Made by a program: the position numbers and the translations under genes. A stretch of DNA of 64,000 bases from Ferruginibacter sp. (GTDB lineage Bacteria; Bacteroidota; Bacteroidia; Chitinophagales; Chitinophagaceae): NCBI GenBank assembly GCA_014379625.1, contig JACMLJ010000041.1, forward strand, positions 62,001-126,000, read 5' to 3'. Shown here piece after piece: positions 9,501 to 17,063 of this stretch; positions within the stretch are counted from its first letter, which is position 1, and each line of letters opens with the position of its first letter. The notes beneath the pieces are model-generated. The model did no database searches, was not told the DNA's origin, and saw only the letters and a list, made by a program, of their open reading frames with translations.

Positions 9501-10694
9501 TCCGGTGGCACGATTGAAATAAATAAGGCCCCCACCATTAGTCCCAATCCATAAATTGCCCTTTTTATCTTCCATAAAACGGTTTACATCATTATAGAAA
9601 AGGCTGGCATTATTACCAGCCTTGTGCTGGTACAAAGGAAATTTTAAACTGCTTTCATGAAAATAATTGATCCCTTTCTTAAATGTGCCGAGCCAGATGA
9701 TACCATCATTATCTTTATAAATAGCGTTTACACTATTTTGACTGAGGCTTTTATTATCATTTTCGTTATTTACCAGGTACCTTATCGAAAAATTTTTCTT
9801 ATTGATCAAGTTAATACCTCCGTGATCAGTAGCTACCCAAATATTGCCTTTATCATCCTGGGCAATCCCCAGTATAATATCATTATTTAAACGAATATTT
9901 TTAGAATCCTTATTAATATACCGCAGGCTGTTTAAAGAAGTATTGAAGTAAAAAACGCCATGAAAGGAACCGGTTGTATAAATCCACAGGTCGTTGTCTG
10001 CATCGGTAAACAGTTGGTATTCGGTAAAGCTGTTTTTAATGTACTGCTGCAATATGCCTGTTCTGTATAAAAGCTTATTGGTGTTACCGTCTCTCTTTTC
10101 AAAAATGCCCTCTGCATAAGCCACCCAAAGAAAACCAGCACGATCCACTACAGATGAATTAACATTGACAGAGTAAAGGGGATCATGTACGTTCTTATCA
10201 TTGTAGATGGTGGTGGTATTTGCCGTTGCATTATATTTATAAATGCCTTTGCCGGGAAAAATAAACCAGAAATTATTTTTCCCATCCGGCACTATCGTGG
10301 AAAAACGTTCATCGGGGAGCCTGATTTTGTTGATATACCCAAGCGCACGGGTAAATTTTTCTGTCCTGGAATCAAATATATTCCATCCGCTGCGTGTATT
10401 AACCCAAAGCATATGATCAGGGCCCTGCATTATCCGGATAATATAATCATCATTAATGGAAGTAGTATCGCTGATATTGTGTTTAAATATTTTAAAATTG
10501 TATCCGTCAAACCTGTTAAGTCCGGCCATTGTACCAAACCATAAATACCCTTTCTCATCCTTAAAAATGGAATTAACCTGGTTATTGGACAATCCACTTT
10601 TGCTATCAATAGCATCAAACTGGTAAAGGTCTGATTGGGAAAAAAGAAGAAAGGGTATAGCAATGCCCAGCAGCAATACAAACGTTTTAAACAT
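6546..10694 (-). CDS. Hybrid two-component system sensor/regulator (HTCS), AraC-type output
   Basis: One-protein signalling system of the kind that switches on Bacteroidota glycan loci. Seen in order: signal peptide (1-20), a long periplasmic sensor made of repeated two-component propeller blades (many LW(I/F)GT..GGL motifs, about 25-710), a Y_Y_Y domain ending YAYKLEGF...LDPGTYTLLVKA, one membrane helix near 806-828, a histidine kinase with phospho-acceptor His about 867 in VSHEFRTPLSL and an ATP-binding GSGIGLSI motif, a receiver domain with phospho-acceptor Asp about 1176 in TDISMPEMNG, and a C-terminal AraC helix-turn-helix (about 1275-1375; MSRGALYKKM, EVAYEVGFNNPKYFSKNF). All catalytic positions are present. 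It is encoded just upstream of a SusC/SusD cassette on the same strand and is the nearest candidate to bind the shared promoter element. It is a paralogue of the regulator at 56296-60438. Confidence 0.96.
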   Translation of the reverse strand: MFKTFVLLLGIAIPFLLFSQSDLYQFDAIDSKSGLSNNQVNSIFKDEKGYLWFGTMAGLNRFDGYNFKIFKHNISDTTSINDDYIIRIMQGPDHMLWVNTRSGWNIFDSRTEKFTRALGYINKIRLPDERFSTIVPDGKNNFWFIFPGKGIYKYNATANTTTIYNDKNVHDPLYSVNVNSSVVDRAGFLWVAYAEGIFEKRDGNTNKLLYRTGILQQYIKNSFTEYQLFTDADNDLWIYTTGSFHGVFYFNTSLNSLRYINKDSKNIRLNNDIILGIAQDDKGNIWVATDHGGINLINKKNFSIRYLVNNENDNKSLSQNSVNAIYKDNDGIIWLGTFKKGINYFHESSLKFPLYQHKAGNNASLFYNDVNRFMEDKKGNLWIGTNGGGLIYFNRATGTYKQYLHDASNTNSLSNNVIVSLQIDSEDKLWIGTYGGGLDCFDGGKFTNYRHDDQNPSSLADDRVWEIYEDSRKRLWIGTLTEGLELFDKKEKIFIHYRSYNVYSKYKYVSAITEDKSGNLLIGTAVGIEILDNQSGMFSHYQHVENDRASLSQNNVADILNDSRGLTWIATRDGLNLFDPAKGQFKTFRIEDGLPDNTILTLQEDKNHNLWIGTPNGLSNVTVHSTDKHAITITCKNYDESDGLQGRQFNENAAFKTSKGELVFGGPNGFNIFLPSAIKENTFIPRIILTDLQIFNSSIKAGEKYNGRVVLPEAINEVKEITLKYNQNVFTIEFAALEFLHPEKIKYAYKLEGFGGDWLTTNAKNRKATFTNLDPGTYTLLVKAGNEDGKWLTPPLSLKIHVLPPFWLSPLAFIIYLLIFAGSLIFARNMVVRQAKLKFAIEQERQKSNRLHELDMMKIKFFTNVSHEFRTPLSLILTPVEKLLTQGENSASKPQFQLIHRNARRLLNLVNQLLDFRKLEENELRLNETPGDIIQFIKEISLSFSDIGENKRISFSIEAPQDMIFTSFDHDKLERVLFNLLSNAFKFTQVGGTVKVSVAVSGIHPEEKILQLKIIDNGIGINRDMQEKIFERFFQNEIPGSMLNQGSGIGLSITKEFIRLQGGSIMVESEVDEGSCFIVTLPLKPCREDTGEYLPASTETFVTMVEKTDYVPGLQTADEKINNVKKKSILLVEDNEDFRFYIKDNLRAFYKIIEAPNGKIGWQKALSEHPDLIVTDISMPEMNGIELCQKIRSDQRTSFLPVILLTALTGEDHQLQGLQTGANDYITKPFNFEILLSKIKNQLSQQEKFKKTYQKQVQANALEVVTVPVNDSFIQQVLAVIEKNMANPDFSVEQMSRVMCMSRGALYKKMFSLTGKTPLEFIQSIRMQRAAQLLEKGEMTVAEVAYEVGFNNPKYFSKNFKLEYNALPSSFLATKKNGDGHK

Positions 10695-10976
10695 GTGGCA
10701 ATTTTAAAACAATTTACAATTTGCAATTAGTTTGGCAATAAAAATAAGCAATATAGTTTTAACCTTTTTATCCATTGCCATGCCCGGAATGCCTGACCGG
10801 GGATTTTTTCAACTGTCCATTTTCCGGTTTGATATTGTTGTTTTTTGGAAGAAATGACGGCTTATTCAGGGATTGTGTACCGCTGTTTTTGTAAGTTGAA
10901 CCTGCAACGGAAATTTCCCTTCCCCAGTGACCTATTTTTATTGATTGCGCTGAATTGGAACCCGGGTTCTATTAAT
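10695..10976. other. Intergenic region upstream of hybrid regulator 1
   Basis: About 280 bases holding the start region of the regulator gene, then AT-rich sequence. I find no clean TAnnTTTG box on the minus strand and no coding sequence I would support. The regulator promoter must lie here, but I cannot place it. Confidence 0.4.
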
Positions 10977-11280
10977 TTCAGAACTCCTGATCCTTCGCGA
11001 ATTAAAATCGCCGATAAAAACCCTGCAAGGGTTTAATTTGAATAGCCCCGGGTGAAACCCGGGGATGTAATGTTTCAGTTTAAACAACCCCAACGGGGTT
11101 GAATATAAAAAGAAGTAATGATTCAACCCCAACGGGGTTGTTAAGATATAATATGAATAACCATGGGTTTCACCCAGGGCTATTCATATTCAAGCCCTTC
11201 TGGCTTTTACCTGCAGGTTTAATTTGCGAACCTACACAATTTCTAATGCTTGTTTTATGATACAGGTAAGGAGTTCTGAA
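10977..11280. repeat. Symmetric 304-bp palindromic (MITE/REP-like) element
   Basis: The ends are inverted copies of TTCAGAACTCCT (10977-10988 and 11269-11280). Inside them, mirror-image segments follow: TTCGC(G/A)AATTAAA, then GAATAGCCC(C/T)GGGTGAAACCC. The left arm has a perfect CCCCGGGT/ACCCGGGG hairpin (11046-11064). The centre has two copies of an AACCCC-AAC-GGGGTT hairpin (11086-11100 and 11124-11140). There is no open reading frame of note. The layout fits a non-autonomous palindromic repeat mobilised by an enzyme encoded elsewhere; that origin is inference. Confidence 0.75.
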
Positions 11281-11576
11281 TTTATAGTTTTATCTGCCGC
11301 GATGGATATTTAGGCGATAAGGCGAAAAAACTGACAACAAGAGCCCGGTTTTTTTGAAGTGGTGATTAGTGGCAGGCGTGGAGTTATTTTCAAATTTTTT
11401 CGTTTTCAAATTTGAAAACCAGGCGTTTTAATCAACGATTTTTCTGTTCCCCAATACGACACCCACCTTCCTTATATAACAAGCGTCAATAATCCGAAAG
11501 ATATCGAACCCGCCATCATTTAGGCAATACCAGGCGGCCCTGGTTTATGATCAAAATAACAATTGTTAGTTCTTAA
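11281..11576. other. Intergenic region downstream of the GH2 gene
   Basis: Non-coding. A small perfect hairpin, ACCAGG-CGGC-CCTGGT, lies at 11529-11544, about 35 bases past the GH2 stop on the minus strand. It has no T-tract, so it is at best a weak transcript end. Confidence 0.4.
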
Positions 11577-14309
11577 TTACCTGAAATCAAAATACAATGT
11601 GCCCGTGAACGGGGCAGTTCCCTGCCGCGCATTACGCTGGCTTTGCGGCCCCATTACTTCGGCACGATTGAACTTAGTACCGATTGAAGGAATAGCGCTA
11701 AAGAAACCAATCGTATTACCGGGTGAAGGCGGCAATGTATTGTTATTTCTTATGCCTGCTTGTTTTTCCTGCTCCAGCATTTGAAAGAAAATATCTTTGT
11801 CGGAAGTGTATATTGTAAAATCACTTTCCTTATTCTGGACCGTAACCCAGTTAACCTCCGAATGCCATCCTTTAAATTCAGGATATTTATACGATTCGCC
11901 CGTGATGGTATTGTTATAGTCTTTTTGCCAAACGCCAAACTGCTCACCTTTTAAGCGGTTTTTCCAAACCCGGTAAGGGCCGCGGCCCAGCCACTTCATC
12001 CCCTTTATTTTTTCTTCGGGATAATTGAATGTGATACCCAGGTAATCGGCAGTATCTTTTGTAAGATAACTGTACTCCAGCTTTGGCAGCCTGCCTGTTT
12101 TAAACACCCATTTTATGTTTAAACTATCGCCGTTGTACGAAGGTTGAACAATAATGCTGTCGCCTTTATCGATATGGGCAAAACCGGAAACTGTTTGCTT
12201 ACTGCCTGCCAGAGCAGGACCGCCATTCAGGGATATTTTTTTGCCGGCTTGTATAACGCTTTTTAAATACCCGGTTGCCTTATCAAAATTGTAACTAATC
12301 CCATCGCAGTTTACTGCAAGCGACTGCGCATCTTCTTTAACAGTAACACTTATGTTTTTTGCTGATGCAGTGATTGATTTAGAAAGGGGTGCGGGCGGCT
12401 TTATCGCCCAGCTCCAGGTACAAACCATATCTCCATTTTTATCAACTGCGGTAAGATAAAAAGCATCCGCATTACTGTTAGCAGGTAAGGGAATGGAAAG
12501 TACCGTTTTATCACCCGGTAACACCGAAGCTGATTGTATGCTGCCTTTTTGCACAATCGTAAATGCCGTTGTTTTTGCTGTGGCTTTTGGAAAGCTGACC
12601 AGTTTCCACTCAAATTTTACGGTATTTAAATTGGTATACGTGTAACGGTTTTCAACCGGGATTTTCCCTTTGAAATTTTGATCAAGACCGTTTGTTTCGA
12701 TATAAACCGGGCTCCATAACTGTTTAATGGTATAGTAACTTCCTTCCTTTTCACGATGCGGGCCTACTATGCCATCGGGAGCATTGTTACCTGCAACATC
12801 TATGCTGTCGTGGCGGTCGGCCCTTACCACCCCTTCATCATGCAGGGCCCATAAAAATCCACCGGCAAAATAAGGATGCTTCATCATCAGGTTCCAGAAA
12901 TCTTCCAGTGCAGCACCGTGGCCGCCATCGAATAAGCCATGCATAAATTCTGTTGGAAAAAAAACTTCTTTAGGATTTTCGACTTCATTTTGAACGTACT
13001 TAAAATCGGGATAGTGCTTGGTATTGGTACCATTAAAACGTTCCCATGGATGAATGACAAGCCGTTTTTGAGGGTCGTATAAATCATAGTCTTTATCTAC
13101 CCCACGGTTCCAGCCGCCTTCATTACCATTGTCCCAAATCACTATTGAAGGATGATTCACATCACGGACAATTAATTCTTTTACCAAACGCCTTGCGGTA
13201 ATGGTATCATAGGCTTTTTGCCATCCGGTTAATTCATCAAGTACAAACAAACCGAGGCTGTCGCAGAGGTCTAAAAATTCTTTATCAGGAGGATAATGGC
13301 TCATCCGAACCGCATTCATGTTCATGCCTTTCATTGTAGCAATATCCATCAAATGAATTTGCCTGCTAAGTGTGCGCCCACTTTCGGGCCATTGGCTATG
13401 GCGGCAAACCCCTCTGAAAATTACTTTTTTTCCGTTTACATAAAAGCCATCCTGCGCTCTTAATTCTGCCGTACGAAAACCAAAACGTTCTTTAACGGTA
13501 TGAATTATTTTTGCACCTTCTTTTATGGACAACACTACGTTATATAAATTAGGTTCTTCCTGGTTCCATAATTTTATATTACTGAAATGATGGCGCAAGA
13601 TGCTATCGCCCGGCACCAGCTTAAATGGTTGCTCAATTGCTTTTCCTTTTAGATCATACACCTGCGCTTCCACTGTTTGATTGGTACCGGCGTTGTTAAA
13701 AACCTGCATATTAAAATCGCCGTTTGCTTTGGCATCTATTGCCACTCTTTCAATAAACACAGCAGGAACTATCTCTAAATATACCGGTCGGTAGATGCCG
13801 CCAAACAACCAAAAATCAGATTGTCTCTCGGCACGGTTCACAGAGTTGTTGGTTGATTTTCTGCTGACGCTTACTTCCAGTAAATTCTCGCTGTCAAATT
13901 TCACCAGTTTAGTAATGTCAAATTTAAATTGATAGAAACCACCCTGGTGAATGGGCCCTGCTGATTCTCCATTTAATTTTACTTCCGTATCCGTCATGGA
14001 ACCATCAAACACCAGCATGATATTTTTTTTAGCCTGCGAGGCAGCAACTTTAAATTTGTATTTATAAAAACCTTGCTCCGGGTCTTTATTGTCGGTACCA
14101 TATACATAATTTCCAAATCCCTGCATTTCCCAGTTAGATGGAACCGGTATTGTTGTCCAGGTGCCGCTGTTACGGCCTTTGGAGCACATAAAATCCCATT
14201 TCACCGTATGGTCTTTATCAGTGCCGGATAGATATTGAATGATGGTTTGCTGTGCTCCTGTCCTGTTAACTAAAATTGCAAGAAATAGTAAGCATAATAA
14301 TTTTTTCAT
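11577..14309 (-). CDS. GH2-family glycoside hydrolase, probable beta-galactosidase
   Basis: Predicted periplasmic exo-enzyme removing terminal beta-linked sugar, most likely galactose from xyloglucan side chains. Seen: signal peptide (about 1-19), N-terminal sugar-binding jelly roll (WTTIPVPSNWEMQGFG, FDGSMTDTEVKLNG), an immunoglobulin-like middle domain, and a TIM barrel with KVIFRGVCRHSQWP and MNMNAVRMSHYPPDKEFLDLCD. The expected acid/base Glu is at 397 (DNGNEGG) and the nucleophile Glu at 454 (FPTEF). A beta-galactosidase small-chain-like C-terminal domain follows (from about 640; GPALAG, WLGRGPYRVWKNRLKG). It is 910 residues, the last gene of the GH31-led transcript, and lies 461 bases past the GH42-like gene. 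GH2 also includes mannosidases and glucuronidases, so the specificity is less certain than the family. Confidence 0.9.
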   Translation of the reverse strand: MKKLLCLLFLAILVNRTGAQQTIIQYLSGTDKDHTVKWDFMCSKGRNSGTWTTIPVPSNWEMQGFGNYVYGTDNKDPEQGFYKYKFKVAASQAKKNIMLVFDGSMTDTEVKLNGESAGPIHQGGFYQFKFDITKLVKFDSENLLEVSVSRKSTNNSVNRAERQSDFWLFGGIYRPVYLEIVPAVFIERVAIDAKANGDFNMQVFNNAGTNQTVEAQVYDLKGKAIEQPFKLVPGDSILRHHFSNIKLWNQEEPNLYNVVLSIKEGAKIIHTVKERFGFRTAELRAQDGFYVNGKKVIFRGVCRHSQWPESGRTLSRQIHLMDIATMKGMNMNAVRMSHYPPDKEFLDLCDSLGLFVLDELTGWQKAYDTITARRLVKELIVRDVNHPSIVIWDNGNEGGWNRGVDKDYDLYDPQKRLVIHPWERFNGTNTKHYPDFKYVQNEVENPKEVFFPTEFMHGLFDGGHGAALEDFWNLMMKHPYFAGGFLWALHDEGVVRADRHDSIDVAGNNAPDGIVGPHREKEGSYYTIKQLWSPVYIETNGLDQNFKGKIPVENRYTYTNLNTVKFEWKLVSFPKATAKTTAFTIVQKGSIQSASVLPGDKTVLSIPLPANSNADAFYLTAVDKNGDMVCTWSWAIKPPAPLSKSITASAKNISVTVKEDAQSLAVNCDGISYNFDKATGYLKSVIQAGKKISLNGGPALAGSKQTVSGFAHIDKGDSIIVQPSYNGDSLNIKWVFKTGRLPKLEYSYLTKDTADYLGITFNYPEEKIKGMKWLGRGPYRVWKNRLKGEQFGVWQKDYNNTITGESYKYPEFKGWHSEVNWVTVQNKESDFTIYTSDKDIFFQMLEQEKQAGIRNNNTLPPSPGNTIGFFSAIPSIGTKFNRAEVMGPQSQRNARQGTAPFTGTLYFDFR

Positions 14310-14770
14310 TGATCGTTATTTCATTGGATGAATTAAGAAACAATATATAGTGTCATGCAAATGGTAAAATACCGTATCGGTTTGTTCATTCACCATTCGA
14401 TGTCGTTTAGCGGAAGCCTTTCCGCTCCTGGAAAGGTTTATACTGAGGGCAAACAAGATATTGATTCACCCCGCGCAAAATTTGCACTTAACTTAACACC
14501 AGTAAAGAACACCCTTTTTTTTACGACCATCTCCATTGCATTTGCAAGATACGGGATGTAAGCCTGCCAATCCGAAGTATATCCTTTGTGCCGCAATATA
14601 AGTCTTTCACGTTTCAAAATAAATCAAAGTATTGCCTCCCCCGGCAGAATACTTTTATTTTAAAACCACTACCATCGCGATGATGGTTAGTTGTTGCTGA
14701 TTGCGAACCCTCGCCACTTCACTGTTGGGATCCTCACCCGGTGAAAGATGCCGGCTATGACGGCAAACGA
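14310..14770. other. Intergenic region between GH42-like and GH2 genes
   Basis: A 461-base gap inside an otherwise tight gene set. It holds a small perfect hairpin (GCGGAA-GCCT-TTCCGC, 14410-14425) preceded by ATGTCGTTTAG, which also forms one end of the repeat family at 34311 and 56123, so this may be a decayed copy. I see no gene and no copy of the shared promoter element. Confidence 0.4.
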
Positions 14771-16822
14771 CTATTCTAACTCAATGAACTCAGGTTCATA
14801 AGGCGCAATGGTAAACTTGTCTGTATAGGCTTTATCAAATAAAATACTCCTCGACTTACCCTTCAATTCAATAGTTTTATGCTCATTGCTTTGGTTTAGG
14901 TACAGTATATGATTGGCGTCAATCTGCCTGGCCATTACATCTTTAGGTACATCAGGACCTTTTTTAATTGACAATTCAATGATCAGGTCATCAATAATGG
15001 GATTTAATATCTCTCCCCTTGCTGCTATGCCCACATAAATGGCACTGCCTTTTCCAAATTTATTTGTAGTAATAATGGGATAATCTTTATCTAAGCTGGT
15101 AATGCTTCCCAACACTTTAGCGCCTGTAGATTCAACTATATCAAAACGCGGGGTTTCGCTGTCAATGCTTTTGCCTTTGTAAGTAAGTTTTATTTTTTTG
15201 CCTTTCAATTCATCCCTGCCTATTTCATTCAAAGCCTCGGGTTCTTCAAAACCACCCAGACGGATGCCAAACACATCGCTTAAACGGCCGGGCCTGGTAC
15301 TGGTAAATACCTGGCTATGTTCATTTACCACGGCAGAGTTGCCCGTCATGATTACCGTACCGCCGTTTTTTACGTACTCCCTTATTTTGGTAGCAGTGGC
15401 TTCATCCATCACGGCTACGCCGGGTACTATTAATAATTTGTAACTGGCTAATGTTTTGCTCCTGCTGATTTCCACCACTTTTGTATCCATATTTCGGAAA
15501 TAAAACGCACTGAAACAATTTTGCAACTGCGCATCATGTAACTCTGGGAAAGAAGCGCTTGCTACCTGGCTGGGGAATGAAAAAGCCAGCGCTACTTCGG
15601 GTTGTGGTTTGTAAGGAAAAAATTTCTCTATCTTCTTAAATTCAGTTGCTATTTGTTTGTACTCATCATACTTGCGGTTGGGTATACCATCCCATTCCAT
15701 CATGCCTTCGGTGTATTGTTCTTCGCCGCCATACATGGTTTGCCAGGTCCATCCTACAATCATTTGATTGCCATACATGAGTGTTGCGTAAGCCGACTTT
15801 CTCATTGATTTTGGCACAGCAGTGAACGTGGTAAATTCCGTACACCAGAAAGGCGTTTTGTTTTCAAACTGTATCCGCTGTATACCAAACAGAGCATGTA
15901 ATACCCCCCAACTGGTATTTAATGAATTGCCGGGATAAAAACCATTGCCACCCCTTGTCATTTTACCGGTATAGGCCACTTTTGAATAGTCGAAATATTT
16001 TGTATTGCTGTAATACCACATGTTGGTAGTGGTGAGCATTTGGGGAGCGTTGGTATTTACTTTATCAATTAATTTTAACAGCATCCCGTTCACTTCATCG
16101 GAAACAAAAAGCCTGAAATCGAGTACCCTTTCCGGTGCGCCGGTAATAGAACCAGACCTGGGCAAACCCACTTCATCAAACTGGTTGATTCTCCTGCTCC
16201 AGCGTTGCGATGCCCAGGCTTTGTTTAGGCTATCGGTAGAAACATATTTTTTCTGTAACCACACAGCAAATCTTTTTCTTGCTGTTTCAGAATAAGAAAT
16301 CAGGCCGTCACCGGGTTCATTATCTATCCCAAAAGCCAGCATGGCAGGATGTTTTGCATAATGCTTCGTGAGCGAATCGGCAAAACGTAAAGCATATTGC
16401 TGATAGTTTACGTCTCCGATATCTTCAGCGTAGCGATGGTTGGGGTAAAGCTGATTTCCGCTTGCATCCGTATTTTTTATGGATGGATATTTATTGTACA
16501 GCCAGATCGGGGCCGGCCTTACCGCTATGTCCAATATTACTTGTATACCCGCCTCGCCCATCAGGTCCATAACGGTATCAAACCATTTAAAATCAAATTT
16601 ACCTTCGGATGGTTCGTAACTGTCCCATGCCAGGTGGCCCATACGCACCACTTTAAAACCGGCGGCTTTCATTAAGGAAATATCTTTTTTGTACTTAGCG
16701 ATATTCTTTTCATCATGAGGGTGATAGTTGGTACCCACATATAATTCCTGCGCTTTTGACAAATGGCCGGCACAGATTAAAATAACAGATAGTGCCAGTG
16801 TTTTAAAAAAACTTGTTTTCAT
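14771..16822 (-). CDS. GH42-like beta-galactosidase
   Basis: Predicted exported beta-galactosidase. Seen: signal peptide (about 1-24, LSKAQ), a TIM barrel beginning YVGTNYHPHDEKNI and VVRMGHLAWDSYEPSEG, the acid/base Glu at 169 in FGIDNEPGDG, and the nucleophile Glu at 329 in WCTEFTTF. A trimerisation, amidotransferase-like domain follows (about 405-600; YKLLIVPGVAVMDE, YVKNGGTVIMTGNSA), then a small beta-domain. Domain order and the 683-residue length match GH42. It lies between the GH74 gene (gap about 240 bases) and the GH2 gene, so it probably removes galactose from xyloglucan oligosaccharides. GH42 enzymes more often come from arabinogalactan or milk-sugar systems, so its use here is inferred from neighbours. 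Confidence 0.88.
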   Translation of the reverse strand: MKTSFFKTLALSVILICAGHLSKAQELYVGTNYHPHDEKNIAKYKKDISLMKAAGFKVVRMGHLAWDSYEPSEGKFDFKWFDTVMDLMGEAGIQVILDIAVRPAPIWLYNKYPSIKNTDASGNQLYPNHRYAEDIGDVNYQQYALRFADSLTKHYAKHPAMLAFGIDNEPGDGLISYSETARKRFAVWLQKKYVSTDSLNKAWASQRWSRRINQFDEVGLPRSGSITGAPERVLDFRLFVSDEVNGMLLKLIDKVNTNAPQMLTTTNMWYYSNTKYFDYSKVAYTGKMTRGGNGFYPGNSLNTSWGVLHALFGIQRIQFENKTPFWCTEFTTFTAVPKSMRKSAYATLMYGNQMIVGWTWQTMYGGEEQYTEGMMEWDGIPNRKYDEYKQIATEFKKIEKFFPYKPQPEVALAFSFPSQVASASFPELHDAQLQNCFSAFYFRNMDTKVVEISRSKTLASYKLLIVPGVAVMDEATATKIREYVKNGGTVIMTGNSAVVNEHSQVFTSTRPGRLSDVFGIRLGGFEEPEALNEIGRDELKGKKIKLTYKGKSIDSETPRFDIVESTGAKVLGSITSLDKDYPIITTNKFGKGSAIYVGIAARGEILNPIIDDLIIELSIKKGPDVPKDVMARQIDANHILYLNQSNEHKTIELKGKSRSILFDKAYTDKFTIAPYEPEFIELE

Positions 16823-17063
16823 CTTTATAGATATTGGTAATTTATGATAAACTAAATTTTAGCAGTGATCGTTGGGTAACCCGGAAAAGCATTAAGCATT
16901 AACCGGATTACATTTTCCCTGTTCTTTCCAGGTTCCCCCCGATGCGAACTTTGGATTATACTTTTGCTTAGGTGCCTGGGCGAAAAAAACTGAGAACAAG
17001 TTTTCATTTTTGATCGATGCTATTAAAGGGACCGGGGCATTTTAATATTAGCACAGTATCACA

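Noticed and set aside
11086..11140. Two identical AACCCCAACGGGGTT units that could suggest a repeat array such as CRISPR
   Set aside because: Only two short palindromic units with a 23-base gap, no further repeats and no cas genes; they form the centre of a larger symmetric element.
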